Positions 1-6,391 of a stretch of 13,290 bases of DNA are shown piece by piece. Under the pieces are notes generated by a model. It did not search any database. It had not been told where the DNA came from and saw nothing but the letters and a program-made list of their open reading frames with translations. Source of the stretch: Allocoprobacillus merdigallinarum (GTDB lineage: Bacteria; Bacillota_I; Bacilli_A; Erysipelotrichales; Coprobacillaceae); the NCBI GenBank assembly GCA_019117525.1, contig DWZO01000053.1:1-13290 (forward strand). Reading direction: 5' to 3'. Position numbers and translations under genes: made by a program. Each line of letters opens with the position of its first letter. Positions within the stretch are counted from its first letter, which is position 1.

Positions 1-33
1 AAACTTAAAAAAATCATTAAAAATGATCAGTAT

Positions 34-60
34 CTTTTTGTGCTTTTTTAGCACAGAAAG
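34..60. other. Inverted repeat / hairpin of unknown role
   Basis: An 11-base arm at 34-44 pairs with 50-60 (core TGTGCT/AGCACA) around a five-T loop; one position is a G-U pair on the plus-strand transcript. Neither strand shows a U-tract directly after the stem, so it is not a convincing terminator by itself. A smaller AT-only hairpin lies at 13-27. Both sit beyond the mnmM terminator and may belong to whatever lies left of the window. Confidence 0.35.
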
Positions 61-100
61 AAAAAAAGGGAGAATTTTGAATTTGATCAAATATTCTCTC
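61..100 (-). terminator. Probable rho-independent terminator after mnmM
   Basis: Read on the minus strand, the arm GAGAAT (98-93) pairs with ATTCTC (75-70), and an outer G-C pair lies beyond one mismatch. Seven T (67-61) follow. The loop contains the self-complementary ATTTGATCAAAT (81-92). It lies about 40 bases past the mnmM stop codon, where the minus-strand unit would end. The stem is short, so confidence is moderate. Confidence 0.5.
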
Positions 101-138
101 TATTTTAATGTCATTAAATTGACGACATTGAGCAGAAT

Positions 139-661
139 TTACTGCTTCTTTTCTATTTCAATAACATAAGGTGCTTTCTTTTTATTCAACATTTGAAAGC
201 ACGAAACATGAAACTGATGAGAATCTAACTGTGATACATATTCATGAATCCATAAACTTTCCTGATATCCTTCTTCATGACCAGGATAAACAACAATAAA
301 AAGAGCTTTTTTCATCATTTCAATAGCTTGACAGACAGCCTCTTGAGTAGACGGCAATGTTGTTGTAATATGATGAGAAGCCTGTGGTAAATAGCCAAGA
401 TTGAATATTCCTATATCAAATGATGAAAAATACTGTTTCATATTTTCATGACTATCTAAAATCAGTTGTACATGTTGTCTATCTCCTAAACGTTTTTTTG
501 TATTTTCCAATGCTTCAGGCTGTATATCAAAAGCATAGACCTTTGGACACTGTTCAGCTAAAAAAAAGTGTATCATGACCATTTCCCATAGTAAAATCAA
601 CACCCACCTGAAAAGAATACGTTGATATTCTTTGATGAACATATTCAACCATCGTTAACAT
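139..661 (-). pseudogene. mnmM: tRNA (mnm5s2U34) methyltransferase MnmM/YtqB family, frameshifted
   Basis: Class I SAM-dependent methyltransferase. Its B. subtilis relative YtqB (MnmM) methylates nm5(s2)U34 to mnm5(s2)U34 in tRNA. The reading frame is broken. Translation from the ATG at 661 gives an N-terminus with motif I DFTMGNGHDT (residues 22-31 of the repaired protein), then stops. The rest (YAFDIQ after motif I, the family-typical FNLGYLP at about 86-92, and VVYPGH) is in another frame and open to 139. The break is at eight A (560-567 on the plus strand). Seven would give TLFLAEQ and an intact 173-residue protein of normal family length. The start at 661 has AAAGGGTGA just upstream, inside the end of the radical SAM gene, and lies 8 bases after that gene's stop, so the two are co-transcribed. 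The break could be a true mutation, phase-variable slippage or a homopolymer sequencing error. Family assignment is strong; functional status is unknown. Confidence 0.85.
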
Positions 662-668
662 ACTATGA

Positions 669-2297
669 TCACCCTTTCTTATACATCGACCACTGACATT
701 GATAATCTTTATAGATCACAACAAGATAATGATCTTGAATTTCTTCTACAACTGCATATCTAAATAAGAGCTCAGAATCAAGCTGATATTTTTGTGAAAG
801 TTCTCTTAAAACCTGTTTTTTTGATTGTGGAGTTAAAGTTGGCTGATACCATTTTTTAGGTTTCACTTTAAACTGCAATAAATAATCCATAATCAATAAA
901 TCATGATACTTCTCAGGTAAGTAGGAATCCAAATAAAGATAAAGTTCATCTAACTGATAACCTATTTTTTTATACTGTTTTTCATGATAAAAACATGAAA
1001 GATCATAAAAGAACGCAAATGGAGAAGAAACATCATCCATCACCGCATTCATCGTATGTACAAAACGCCCACTATTCCAGTATTTCTCCAACATATCTTC
1101 AGCCATATGAATATTTTCTATATCATCATGAGATAACCATTTGTTTTCCAGCATTTCATAAGGAGGCTCTTTTTGATAGACATACCCATAATCTTTAGCA
1201 TCATTACGTAATGATGTCCCTCTTAATAGTTTTAAAAAGCCCAATTGTAATTCTTTTGCACGAAAGGCAAAAACATCATCAAATGACTGAGCAAATCTTT
1301 CATATGTTTCATATGGTAAACCAGCAATGAGATCTAAATGCAAATCACATTGTCCATCTTGCATTAACATAGTGATCACTTCGCTCAAACGTTTAAAATT
1401 CTGAATTCTTTTGACTGCGCGATTTGTCGGTTCGTAAGTCGATTGTATGCCTATTTCAAATCTCAATAATCCCTTTGGTGCTTTTTCTCTAATAAAATCA
1501 ATAATTTTTTGATTAAGGACATCAGCATTAATTTCAAATTGAAATTGCTGTCCTTCTTGATAATGTTTAAAAATATAATCTAAAATCATAATAGCATGAT
1601 TTGCATCAGCATTAAAACTACGATCTAAAAATTTAATTGTTTTGGCTGAACTATGACAAATCAAATTGAGTTGTCTTTTGAGATAGTCTTCACTAAAAAA
1701 TCTAAGTCCCTGTTCTAATGAAGATAAACAATATTGACATTGAAATGGACACCCTCGACTTGTTTCAAAATATAAGATGCGTTTACCCATATCTTTTTGA
1801 TCTTGTGGTAAACAATACGGAGAATCTAAGGATTCTACATATTTTAAATCTGCAACAGCTACTGTTGATGAGATATGCCCACGATAACTGACACCTGGTA
1901 AACATACATCCTGTTTCTTTTCTAAAGCTTCTAATAATTGAGGGAATATTTCTTCCCCTTCACCACTTAAAATGTAATCTACTGGTATATGCTCTAAAAA
2001 GTACTGTGGTTCATAAGTGACCTCAGGTCCCCCTAAAGCAAGAATAATATCAGGTTGTCTTTGACGTAACATATGGCATAGCTTATCAATATATTCAATA
2101 TTCCATATATAACAAGAAAACGCAATCATATCTAATTGCATTGATAATAAATCATCAACAATATGTTCAAGTGAATCCTTAATTGTATATTCCTTAAAAT
2201 CAACATCAAAGTGATGATAAGAAGCTACATAAAGCAAACGCAATGATAATGACGTATGAATATATTTTGAATTGAGAGTTGTTATTAATGTTTTCAT
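669..2297 (-). CDS. B12-binding-domain radical SAM protein, DUF4080 type
   Basis: A 542-residue protein with three parts: an N-terminal cobalamin-binding-like domain (about 1-140, with GGPEVTYEP near 89-97 and SGEGEE near 111-116), a radical SAM domain, and a C-terminal region like that of DUF4080 proteins. The cluster motif is SRGCPFQCQYC with Cys183, Cys187 and Cys190, expected to hold a [4Fe-4S] cluster that cleaves SAM. I see no DxHxxG motif, so any cobalamin would not be bound through the classical lower-axial histidine. The start MKTLITTLNSKYIHTSL fits the family, with AGGAG six bases before the ATG. The substrate of the family is not known to me. The product is cytoplasmic. Downstream the broken mnmM gene follows after 8 bases, which is only a weak hint of a link to RNA modification. 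Class assignment is confident; the reaction is unknown. Confidence 0.9.
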   Translation of the reverse strand: MKTLITTLNSKYIHTSLSLRLLYVASYHHFDVDFKEYTIKDSLEHIVDDLLSMQLDMIAFSCYIWNIEYIDKLCHMLRQRQPDIILALGGPEVTYEPQYFLEHIPVDYILSGEGEEIFPQLLEALEKKQDVCLPGVSYRGHISSTVAVADLKYVESLDSPYCLPQDQKDMGKRILYFETSRGCPFQCQYCLSSLEQGLRFFSEDYLKRQLNLICHSSAKTIKFLDRSFNADANHAIMILDYIFKHYQEGQQFQFEINADVLNQKIIDFIREKAPKGLLRFEIGIQSTYEPTNRAVKRIQNFKRLSEVITMLMQDGQCDLHLDLIAGLPYETYERFAQSFDDVFAFRAKELQLGFLKLLRGTSLRNDAKDYGYVYQKEPPYEMLENKWLSHDDIENIHMAEDMLEKYWNSGRFVHTMNAVMDDVSSPFAFFYDLSCFYHEKQYKKIGYQLDELYLYLDSYLPEKYHDLLIMDYLLQFKVKPKKWYQPTLTPQSKKQVLRELSQKYQLDSELLFRYAVVEEIQDHYLVVIYKDYQCQWSMYKKG

Positions 2298-2308
2298 GAT
2301 TTTCTCCT

Positions 2309-2340
2309 AAAAAATAATCTAGGGATAACCCTAGATTATT
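2309..2340 (-). terminator. Strong hairpin with U-tract between the carboxypeptidase and radical SAM genes
   Basis: A perfect 12-base-pair stem (2313-2324 with 2329-2340, arm AATAATCTAGGG) has a four-base loop. On the minus strand its 3' arm runs into T (six T in all, 2314-2309). It contains the stop codon of the upstream carboxypeptidase gene (2336-2338) and ends one base before AGGAG of the radical SAM gene. It looks like an intrinsic terminator or an intercistronic processing/attenuation structure. Confidence 0.75.
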
Positions 2341-3607
2341 GACCTTTCTTAATATCAGGGATAACCCCTTTATTTAAGCAATATTCTTCTAATGTCCAAC
2401 CATTATTAAAGATTTCTTTTGCTGCTTCTTTTCCAACATATCTAAAATGCCATGGTTCATTAGCAATACCTGTAATACCAGCTTTATCTTCTTCATATCT
2501 TAAAATAAAACCATATTTATAAGAATTTGCTACACACCATTTATAATCAGGTTTATAACCAAAACGACTATTTTCAATACCATTTAATTTATCATCAATA
2601 ACAGCCTGACATGTTAAATCAACACCTAATCCTGTCTGATGTTCACTTCCTCCTGGTTCAGCAACTAAACTTGCTGCAGTCACAGGATCATATTTATTGA
2701 AGTAATCATCATATGTTGCCTTTTGATCTGCATATGAACGATAAGCACTATTCACAACCAAATCATAACCTTCTTTTTTAGCAGCATCAAACATTTCTAC
2801 TAAAGCATTAGCAGCTTCTTTTCTCAATCTTGGATCGTCGCAATCAGATGCCACCTTCACCTTATCAGGATCTGGATTCACTAAATCAGATGGTTCATAA
2901 TTAGCTGGTAAATAGAATCCTTTTTTCACTAATGTTAAAACATCATCTGGATTTTGAATAGTATAAGGTTGATCAACTTCATTTTCAGAAATAATAAATG
3001 GATATGTTGTAATCAATACAGCATAATTATAATTTTTATTTTCTTCATATGATTCCATGTATTGATCAATATCTTCAAAAACAAATCCTTTGACTTGCAT
3101 AAATGGTTCAATTTGAGCATAAGTATATTGTTTATCTACCAAATGTTTAACTTCATTCACACCTGCGGTTTTTAAAACTTCCCAAATCTGATCATTTGAA
3201 TAATTAAGCGTTGTTAATTTAGGAACATAATTATCAAAAATATTATCTACAGTTGAAATAACTTCTTTCACTTGCATATCCTTATGTAAGGATAGATATT
3301 TTTCATATTCATCATAATATTGAACTTTTTGACTTTGGCTCAACCATTGTGAAATATGTTCCAATTTATCATATGATAAGATTTCATCAACTTCATTATT
3401 TTCTAACGCAAGTATTTCACTTTGTTGTGAAAAAGAATAACCTTTAAAAGCCAATTGAATACGACTAAAATTAAACCATACAATAACTCCAATCACAATC
3501 GCAACAACAATACCGATAATAGCAATTCTATCCCAACGTATTCTTGGATGCCTTGATGGAGAATACGAACTATAATATGTATATCTTTTACCTCTATTAA
3601 ATCTCAT
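2336..3607 (-). CDS. Membrane-anchored D-alanyl-D-alanine carboxypeptidase, VanY/M15B family
   Basis: A 423-residue zinc peptidase expected to trim the terminal D-Ala from peptidoglycan stem peptides outside the membrane. A short basic cytoplasmic N-terminus precedes one transmembrane segment (about 28-46). A long spacer with no recognised domain (about 50-215) follows, then the M15B catalytic domain. The zinc site is visible: SEHQTGLGVD gives His323 and Asp330, and EPWH gives Glu384 (catalytic base) and His387. SAYRSY (287-292) is the conserved substrate-side motif. The ATG has AGAGGTAG upstream. It is more than twice the length of minimal VanX-type dipeptidases, as usual for anchored VanY-like enzymes. 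No vanA-type resistance genes are adjacent, so a housekeeping wall role is more likely than glycopeptide resistance. Its stop codon sits inside a hairpin, and the radical SAM gene follows closely. Confidence 0.92.
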   Translation of the reverse strand: MRFNRGKRYTYYSSYSPSRHPRIRWDRIAIIGIVVAIVIGVIVWFNFSRIQLAFKGYSFSQQSEILALENNEVDEILSYDKLEHISQWLSQSQKVQYYDEYEKYLSLHKDMQVKEVISTVDNIFDNYVPKLTTLNYSNDQIWEVLKTAGVNEVKHLVDKQYTYAQIEPFMQVKGFVFEDIDQYMESYEENKNYNYAVLITTYPFIISENEVDQPYTIQNPDDVLTLVKKGFYLPANYEPSDLVNPDPDKVKVASDCDDPRLRKEAANALVEMFDAAKKEGYDLVVNSAYRSYADQKATYDDYFNKYDPVTAASLVAEPGGSEHQTGLGVDLTCQAVIDDKLNGIENSRFGYKPDYKWCVANSYKYGFILRYEEDKAGITGIANEPWHFRYVGKEAAKEIFNNGWTLEEYCLNKGVIPDIKKGQ

Positions 3608-3698
3608 AATCTACCTCTTTTCTACGTCTTATAGTTTAACATATTCATCGCTATAATTCTACATTTTCAGCGAATTTCACATGATTAAAAAAATGACA

Positions 3699-3707
3699 TG
3701 ATATAAT
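3699..3707 (+). promoter_or_regulatory. Extended -10 promoter for the 93-residue membrane protein
   Basis: TGATATAAT is an exact extended -10 (TG-n-TATAAT, hexamer 3702-3707). The -35 region is poor, which extended -10 promoters tolerate. Transcription would start near 3714, about 55 bases before the ATG at 3769. Confidence 0.5.
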
Positions 3708-3721
3708 ATTATTGCAATCTG

Positions 3722-3735
3722 AACATAATTATGTT
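3722..3735. repeat. Perfect 14-bp palindrome just after the promoter
   Basis: AACATAATTATGTT reads identically on both strands. It starts about 15 bases after the TATAAT box, at the expected 5' end of the transcript. The position suits an operator, but no cognate regulator is visible and AT-rich palindromes can arise by chance. Confidence 0.4.
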
Positions 3736-3768
3736 ATTTTATTTGTTGTATATAAAGGAGGTTTCTCT

Positions 3769-4050
3769 ATGCATTTTGTAATTTGTATGTTTATTGCATT
3801 TATCTGCCTCATTACAGCTGTATTATTTGCAGAAGTCTTTCCTAAATGGTTTAAAGCTGTTCTTGCCTTACTAGGAAGTGCGACTGCCGGATATGCAATT
3901 GCAATATTTATTAGAAAAATAGCCATGTGGACAAAAGCGTTCAGTAAACCTGAACTTTTACCTACTGCAGGTATCTGTGCAGCAATTATGCTTATTATTG
4001 TCATCATTGTGGTCTTTATTCTTAACAAGAGAAAAACAAAAACAGCATAA
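3769..4050 (+). CDS. Small membrane protein of unknown function
   Basis: A 93-residue hydrophobic protein that I do not recognise. Three likely membrane segments lie at about 2-22, 28-48 and 66-86; the tail after about 86 is short, hydrophilic and lysine-rich (KRKTKTA). The ATG at 3769 has AAGGAGG with a 7-base gap, one of the best ribosome binding sites in the window. An earlier in-frame start at 3712 would fall at the expected transcription start with no such site. The gene has its own extended -10 promoter and its own terminator, and lies between a divergent carboxypeptidase gene and a second small membrane gene on the same strand. That independent transcription supports a real gene. No function is offered. 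Confidence 0.75.
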   Translation: MHFVICMFIAFICLITAVLFAEVFPKWFKAVLALLGSATAGYAIAIFIRKIAMWTKAFSKPELLPTAGICAAIMLIIVIIVVFILNKRKTKTA

Positions 4051-4083
4051 AAAAACAATCTTTATTATAGAGATTGTTTTTTT
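4051..4083 (+). terminator. Rho-independent terminator after the 93-residue gene
   Basis: Arms 4051-4061 and 4071-4081 pair (core CAATCT/AGATTG plus an A-tract/T-tract extension) around a nine-base loop, with T continuing to 4083. It begins immediately after the stop codon. The A/T symmetry would let it work in both directions. Confidence 0.8.
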
Positions 4084-4117
4084 ATAATCTTTATAGAAAC
4101 TTAACATAAATTTCATC

Positions 4118-4145
4118 TTGAACCTTTTGAAATCATATATAATAA
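4118..4145 (+). promoter_or_regulatory. Weak candidate promoter for the 79-residue gene
   Basis: TTGAAC at 4118-4123 is followed by TATAAT at 4138-4143, only 14 bases apart, or by TAATAA at 4140-4145 with a 16-base spacer. The spacing is not ideal. However, the preceding terminator at 4051-4083 implies that this gene needs its own start site. Confidence 0.35.
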
Positions 4146-4166
4146 ACATATAAGGAAGTGAAATTT

Positions 4167-4406
4167 ATGGAGTATGCATATAAGGAATATTATCTAGGCG
4201 CATTAACAATGTCAGTGATTGCCTGTATCGGTTCATTATTGAGCGTAGTCAATCTGATTCCTTTATTGATTACTTATCAGTTAATCCAAAAAGCCTGTCA
4301 CCGTGGACTTCCACATTCTTCGTATAAAATTCTATCCACAATCTTTCAGACAGCTATCATGTTAACATTGTTAATCACAGTTTTATATTTGAGTTTTCAG
4401 TGGTGA
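4167..4406 (+). CDS. Small two-segment membrane protein of unknown function
   Basis: A 79-residue protein that I do not recognise. Two hydrophobic stretches (about 10-38 and 55-75) flank a short polar loop, QKACHRGLPHSSYK, suggesting a hairpin in the membrane. The start is the ATG at 4167, ten bases after AGGA. The in-frame GTG at 4158 abuts the ribosome binding site and cannot use it. It follows the other small membrane gene on the same strand but behind a terminator, so the two are probably separate units. Its stop codon falls inside a terminator hairpin that separates it from the convergent amylase gene. Function is unknown. Confidence 0.65.
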   Translation: MEYAYKEYYLGALTMSVIACIGSLLSVVNLIPLLITYQLIQKACHRGLPHSSYKILSTIFQTAIMLTLLITVLYLSFQW

Positions 4407-4431
4407 TCGTCAGATGACCACTTTATTTTTT
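4399..4431 (+). terminator. Terminator between convergent genes
   Basis: The stem AGTGGT/ACCACT (4399-4404 with 4417-4422) has an inner ATC/GAT extension and a GTCA loop, followed by TTATTTTTT on the plus strand. It spans the stop codon of the 79-residue gene and directly abuts the amylase stop codon (4423-4425). On the minus strand no U-tract follows, so it serves mainly the plus-strand gene. Confidence 0.75.
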
Positions 4432-5850
4432 GGGTATATAAACACTGACACTTCCATCTTGAACAGTAAACAGTCCATACCCTTTGTCATCAATAGTAAC
4501 AGTTTCATTGACATTTTCTAAATAGTCATAAAATATCTGATTTTGATATTGCTGTCCTACATACATGTACAGTTGTCCACCATTTTGATTGGTCATAATG
4601 CAAGCCAATCCATAAGCTTCTCGCGTCCATCCTATGATATGACGATCATAAAAATAATCATTTTGTTGACCATAGGCATAATGTTGACGTAAATATAAAA
4701 GACGATCTATAACCTGATTTTGTCCTGATAAAGAAGGTTTTTCAATTCCATAATAATCACCATAAAAGATACAAGGATAACCATCCTTTCTTAGCAAAAT
4801 CAAGGCATAGGCAAGTGGTTTAAACCAATCCAAAACCCATGATTGCAGACCTTGCTGTGGTTGTGTATCATGATTATCAACAAATGTGACAGCATTCATA
4901 CAGGCTTTTTGAACCAATGTGTTATTAAAAATTTGGGACATATCATATTGTCCAAAGCTACGTGAAGCTTCATAAAAATGATAATGCAAAGGAACATCAA
5001 ATAATGATAATGAATAATTCACTTCAGTGAGATACTGAAGTAATTTTTGTACATCACCATGCCAATATTCTCCCACTGTAAATAATTCTTGGTGTGTATA
5101 CTGTCGCATATGATAAAGCCAATCCTGATAAAATGATGCATTAATATGTTTAACTGCATCCAATCTAAAACCATCTATATGTGTTGTATCTAAGTACCAT
5201 TCTCCCCATCTTTTAAGTTCACTTACAACACGATGATTTGAAAAATCTAAATCTGCTCCCATTAAATAATCATAATTCCCATTTTCATTATCAACCTGTG
5301 AGTCCCATGTTTTATCCTGAAACAAAAAAGTAGCATGACGTTTTGTTTTGGCATCATAATCTATGCCATCAAAACAACTCCAATCCCATGTAAAATCACT
5401 ATATTTTTGATGACGATTGGGAAAAGTAAAAAGAGTCGGAACTTGAATCCATTCATTTTGTTTTTCAATATCATAGGTATCATGTTGATTGACTTCACTC
5501 GCTTTCACATCTTCATAGCCATCAGCACCCATTTTATGATTCAATACAATATCCCCATAAACCTGTATGCCGACTTGTTGCAGGGCCTGGATTGCTTGTA
5601 AATATTCATCTTTGGTTCCATATTTTGTTGGGACAGTTCCTTTTTGATAAAATTCACCCAAATCATATAAATCATATACCCCATAACCAACATCCTGAGT
5701 TCCACCAATACCTTTAAAAGCTGGTGGTAACCACAGTGCTGTCACTCCTATATCAAAAAGATGCTGTGCATCAGCCTTAACTTTTTGATACAAATGAGGA
5801 TCTGAAGGTAAATACCACTCAAAATATTGCATTAAAACGCCTTGTTTCAT
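4423..5850 (-). CDS. Cytoplasmic alpha-amylase, GH13 subfamily 5 type
   Basis: A 475-residue glycoside hydrolase expected to cleave internal alpha-1,4 bonds in glycogen, starch fragments or maltodextrins. All four GH13 regions are present: I, DIVLNH (100-105); II, GFRLDAVKH with nucleophile Asp231; III, VGEYW with acid/base Glu261; IV, FVDNHD with stabiliser Asp328. The protein starts directly with MKQGVLMQYFEWY, the beginning of the barrel in GH13_5 enzymes, with no signal peptide or wall anchor, so it acts inside the cell on stored or imported glucans. The length matches E. coli AmyA-like enzymes. The ATG has AAGGAGAT seven bases upstream. It is a single-gene unit with a promoter embedded in the preceding copper-operon terminator. 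Exact product specificity cannot be read from sequence alone. Confidence 0.95.
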   Translation of the reverse strand: MKQGVLMQYFEWYLPSDPHLYQKVKADAQHLFDIGVTALWLPPAFKGIGGTQDVGYGVYDLYDLGEFYQKGTVPTKYGTKDEYLQAIQALQQVGIQVYGDIVLNHKMGADGYEDVKASEVNQHDTYDIEKQNEWIQVPTLFTFPNRHQKYSDFTWDWSCFDGIDYDAKTKRHATFLFQDKTWDSQVDNENGNYDYLMGADLDFSNHRVVSELKRWGEWYLDTTHIDGFRLDAVKHINASFYQDWLYHMRQYTHQELFTVGEYWHGDVQKLLQYLTEVNYSLSLFDVPLHYHFYEASRSFGQYDMSQIFNNTLVQKACMNAVTFVDNHDTQPQQGLQSWVLDWFKPLAYALILLRKDGYPCIFYGDYYGIEKPSLSGQNQVIDRLLYLRQHYAYGQQNDYFYDRHIIGWTREAYGLACIMTNQNGGQLYMYVGQQYQNQIFYDYLENVNETVTIDDKGYGLFTVQDGSVSVYIPKK

Positions 5851-5872
5851 TCAGTTCATCTCCTTATAAAAA

Positions 5873-5901
5873 AGTATAAAGAAAAAAGTCAAAGACTGCA
5901 A
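5873..5901 (-). promoter_or_regulatory. Probable amylase promoter
   Basis: On the minus strand TTGCAG (5901-5896) and TATACT (5878-5873) are separated by 17 bases. Start would be near 5866, giving a leader of about 16 bases that begins at the ribosome binding site. The -35 lies in the loop, and part of the spacer in the stem, of the csoR terminator. Confidence 0.5.
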
Positions 5902-5920
5902 TAAACAATCTTGACTTTTT
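5882..5920 (-). terminator. Terminator of the copA-csoR unit
   Basis: A perfect 10-bp stem (5920-5911 AAAAAGTCAA with 5892-5883 TTGACTTTTT) encloses an 18-base loop, and T-rich sequence follows. It starts one base after the csoR stop codon. The A-tract/T-tract form could also work on the opposite strand. Confidence 0.75.
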
Positions 5921-5921
5921 G

Positions 5922-6185
5922 TTACTTCATTAATTGATTGATAACGTCCATCATCTCTTCTATTTTTTGATCAGCATCTTGACTGCCAATAGCATCATGA
6001 ACACAATGCTGCATGTGAGCTCCAATAATTTCTTTATTAGCACGTTTTAAAATAGCCTGAGTTGCCATGATTTGATTAGATATATCAATACAATAACGAT
6101 CATCTTCAATCATTTTCATGATGCCATCAATCTGTCCTCGAGCTGTTTTTAATAAACGCATAACATGTTTTTGATCTGCCTGCAT
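5922..6185 (-). CDS. csoR: Copper-sensing transcriptional repressor CsoR
   Basis: An 87-residue all-helical DUF156-family repressor. The Cu(I) site is intact: Cys32, His57 and Cys61 have the same spacing (25 and 4 residues) as Cys36-His61-Cys65 of M. tuberculosis CsoR, and the second-shell residues Tyr31 and Glu77 also match. This favours a true copper sensor over the nickel (RcnR), formaldehyde (FrmR) or persulfide (CstR) members. It should bind operator DNA without copper and release it when Cu(I) binds. The ATG overlaps the copA stop codon by one base (TAATG), so translation is likely coupled. A perfect CsoR-type palindrome sits at the copA promoter, so the repressor would control its own operon. 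Here csoR is the last gene of the unit, after the pump. Confidence 0.95.
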   Translation of the reverse strand: MQADQKHVMRLLKTARGQIDGIMKMIEDDRYCIDISNQIMATQAILKRANKEIIGAHMQHCVHDAIGSQDADQKIEEMMDVINQLMK

Positions 6186-6391
6186 TATTTAAATCCTTTA
6201 ACACTATAACCAGCGTCTTCAACTGCTTTGATTAAGACACTTTCATCAACATCATGAGATAATTTTAAATAAGCACAGTTATTTTTTAAATCTACTGTCG
6301 CTTCTACACCTTCAATACTATTTAAAGCTTTATCTACATGCTTTTGACAATTTGGACACATCATACCTTCAATATTCATTGTTTTTTCCAT
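6185..6391 (-). CDS. copZ: Internal in-frame copZ: 68-residue copper chaperone encoded in the copA 3' end
   Basis: Codon 760 of copA is an ATG preceded by a perfect AGGAGG with an 8-base gap. Initiation there would give a 68-residue protein (MEKTMNIEGMMCPNCQK...) that is exactly one HMA domain with the Cu(I)-binding CxxC at residues 12 and 15, the size of free-standing CopZ. Free CopZ carries Cu(I) in the cytoplasm to CopA and to copper regulators. The frame is the same as copA with no stop between, so two products are possible: the 827-residue pump carrying a tethered C-terminal domain, and free CopZ. The linker just before the ATG (EEKK, part of it spelled by the Shine-Dalgarno bases) has no obvious fold. 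The sequence signals are seen; expression of the short form is inference. Confidence 0.7.
   Translation of the reverse strand: MEKTMNIEGMMCPNCQKHVDKALNSIEGVEATVDLKNNCAYLKLSHDVDESVLIKAVEDAGYSVKGFK

Noticed and set aside
2336..3607. Vancomycin-resistance role for the VanY-like protein.
   Set aside because: No vanHAX, vanRS or other resistance genes are adjacent; M15B carboxypeptidases are common wall enzymes.
3712..3768. Upstream in-frame start for the 93-residue membrane protein.
   Set aside because: It lies at the expected transcription start with no ribosome binding site, whereas the ATG at 3769 has AAGGAGG at ideal distance and begins directly with the first membrane segment.
5863..5892. 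TTGACT and TATAAG with an 18-base spacer as the amylase promoter.
   Set aside because: The -10 would overlap the ribosome binding site, which would then lie mostly outside the transcript; TTGCAG/TATACT fits better.
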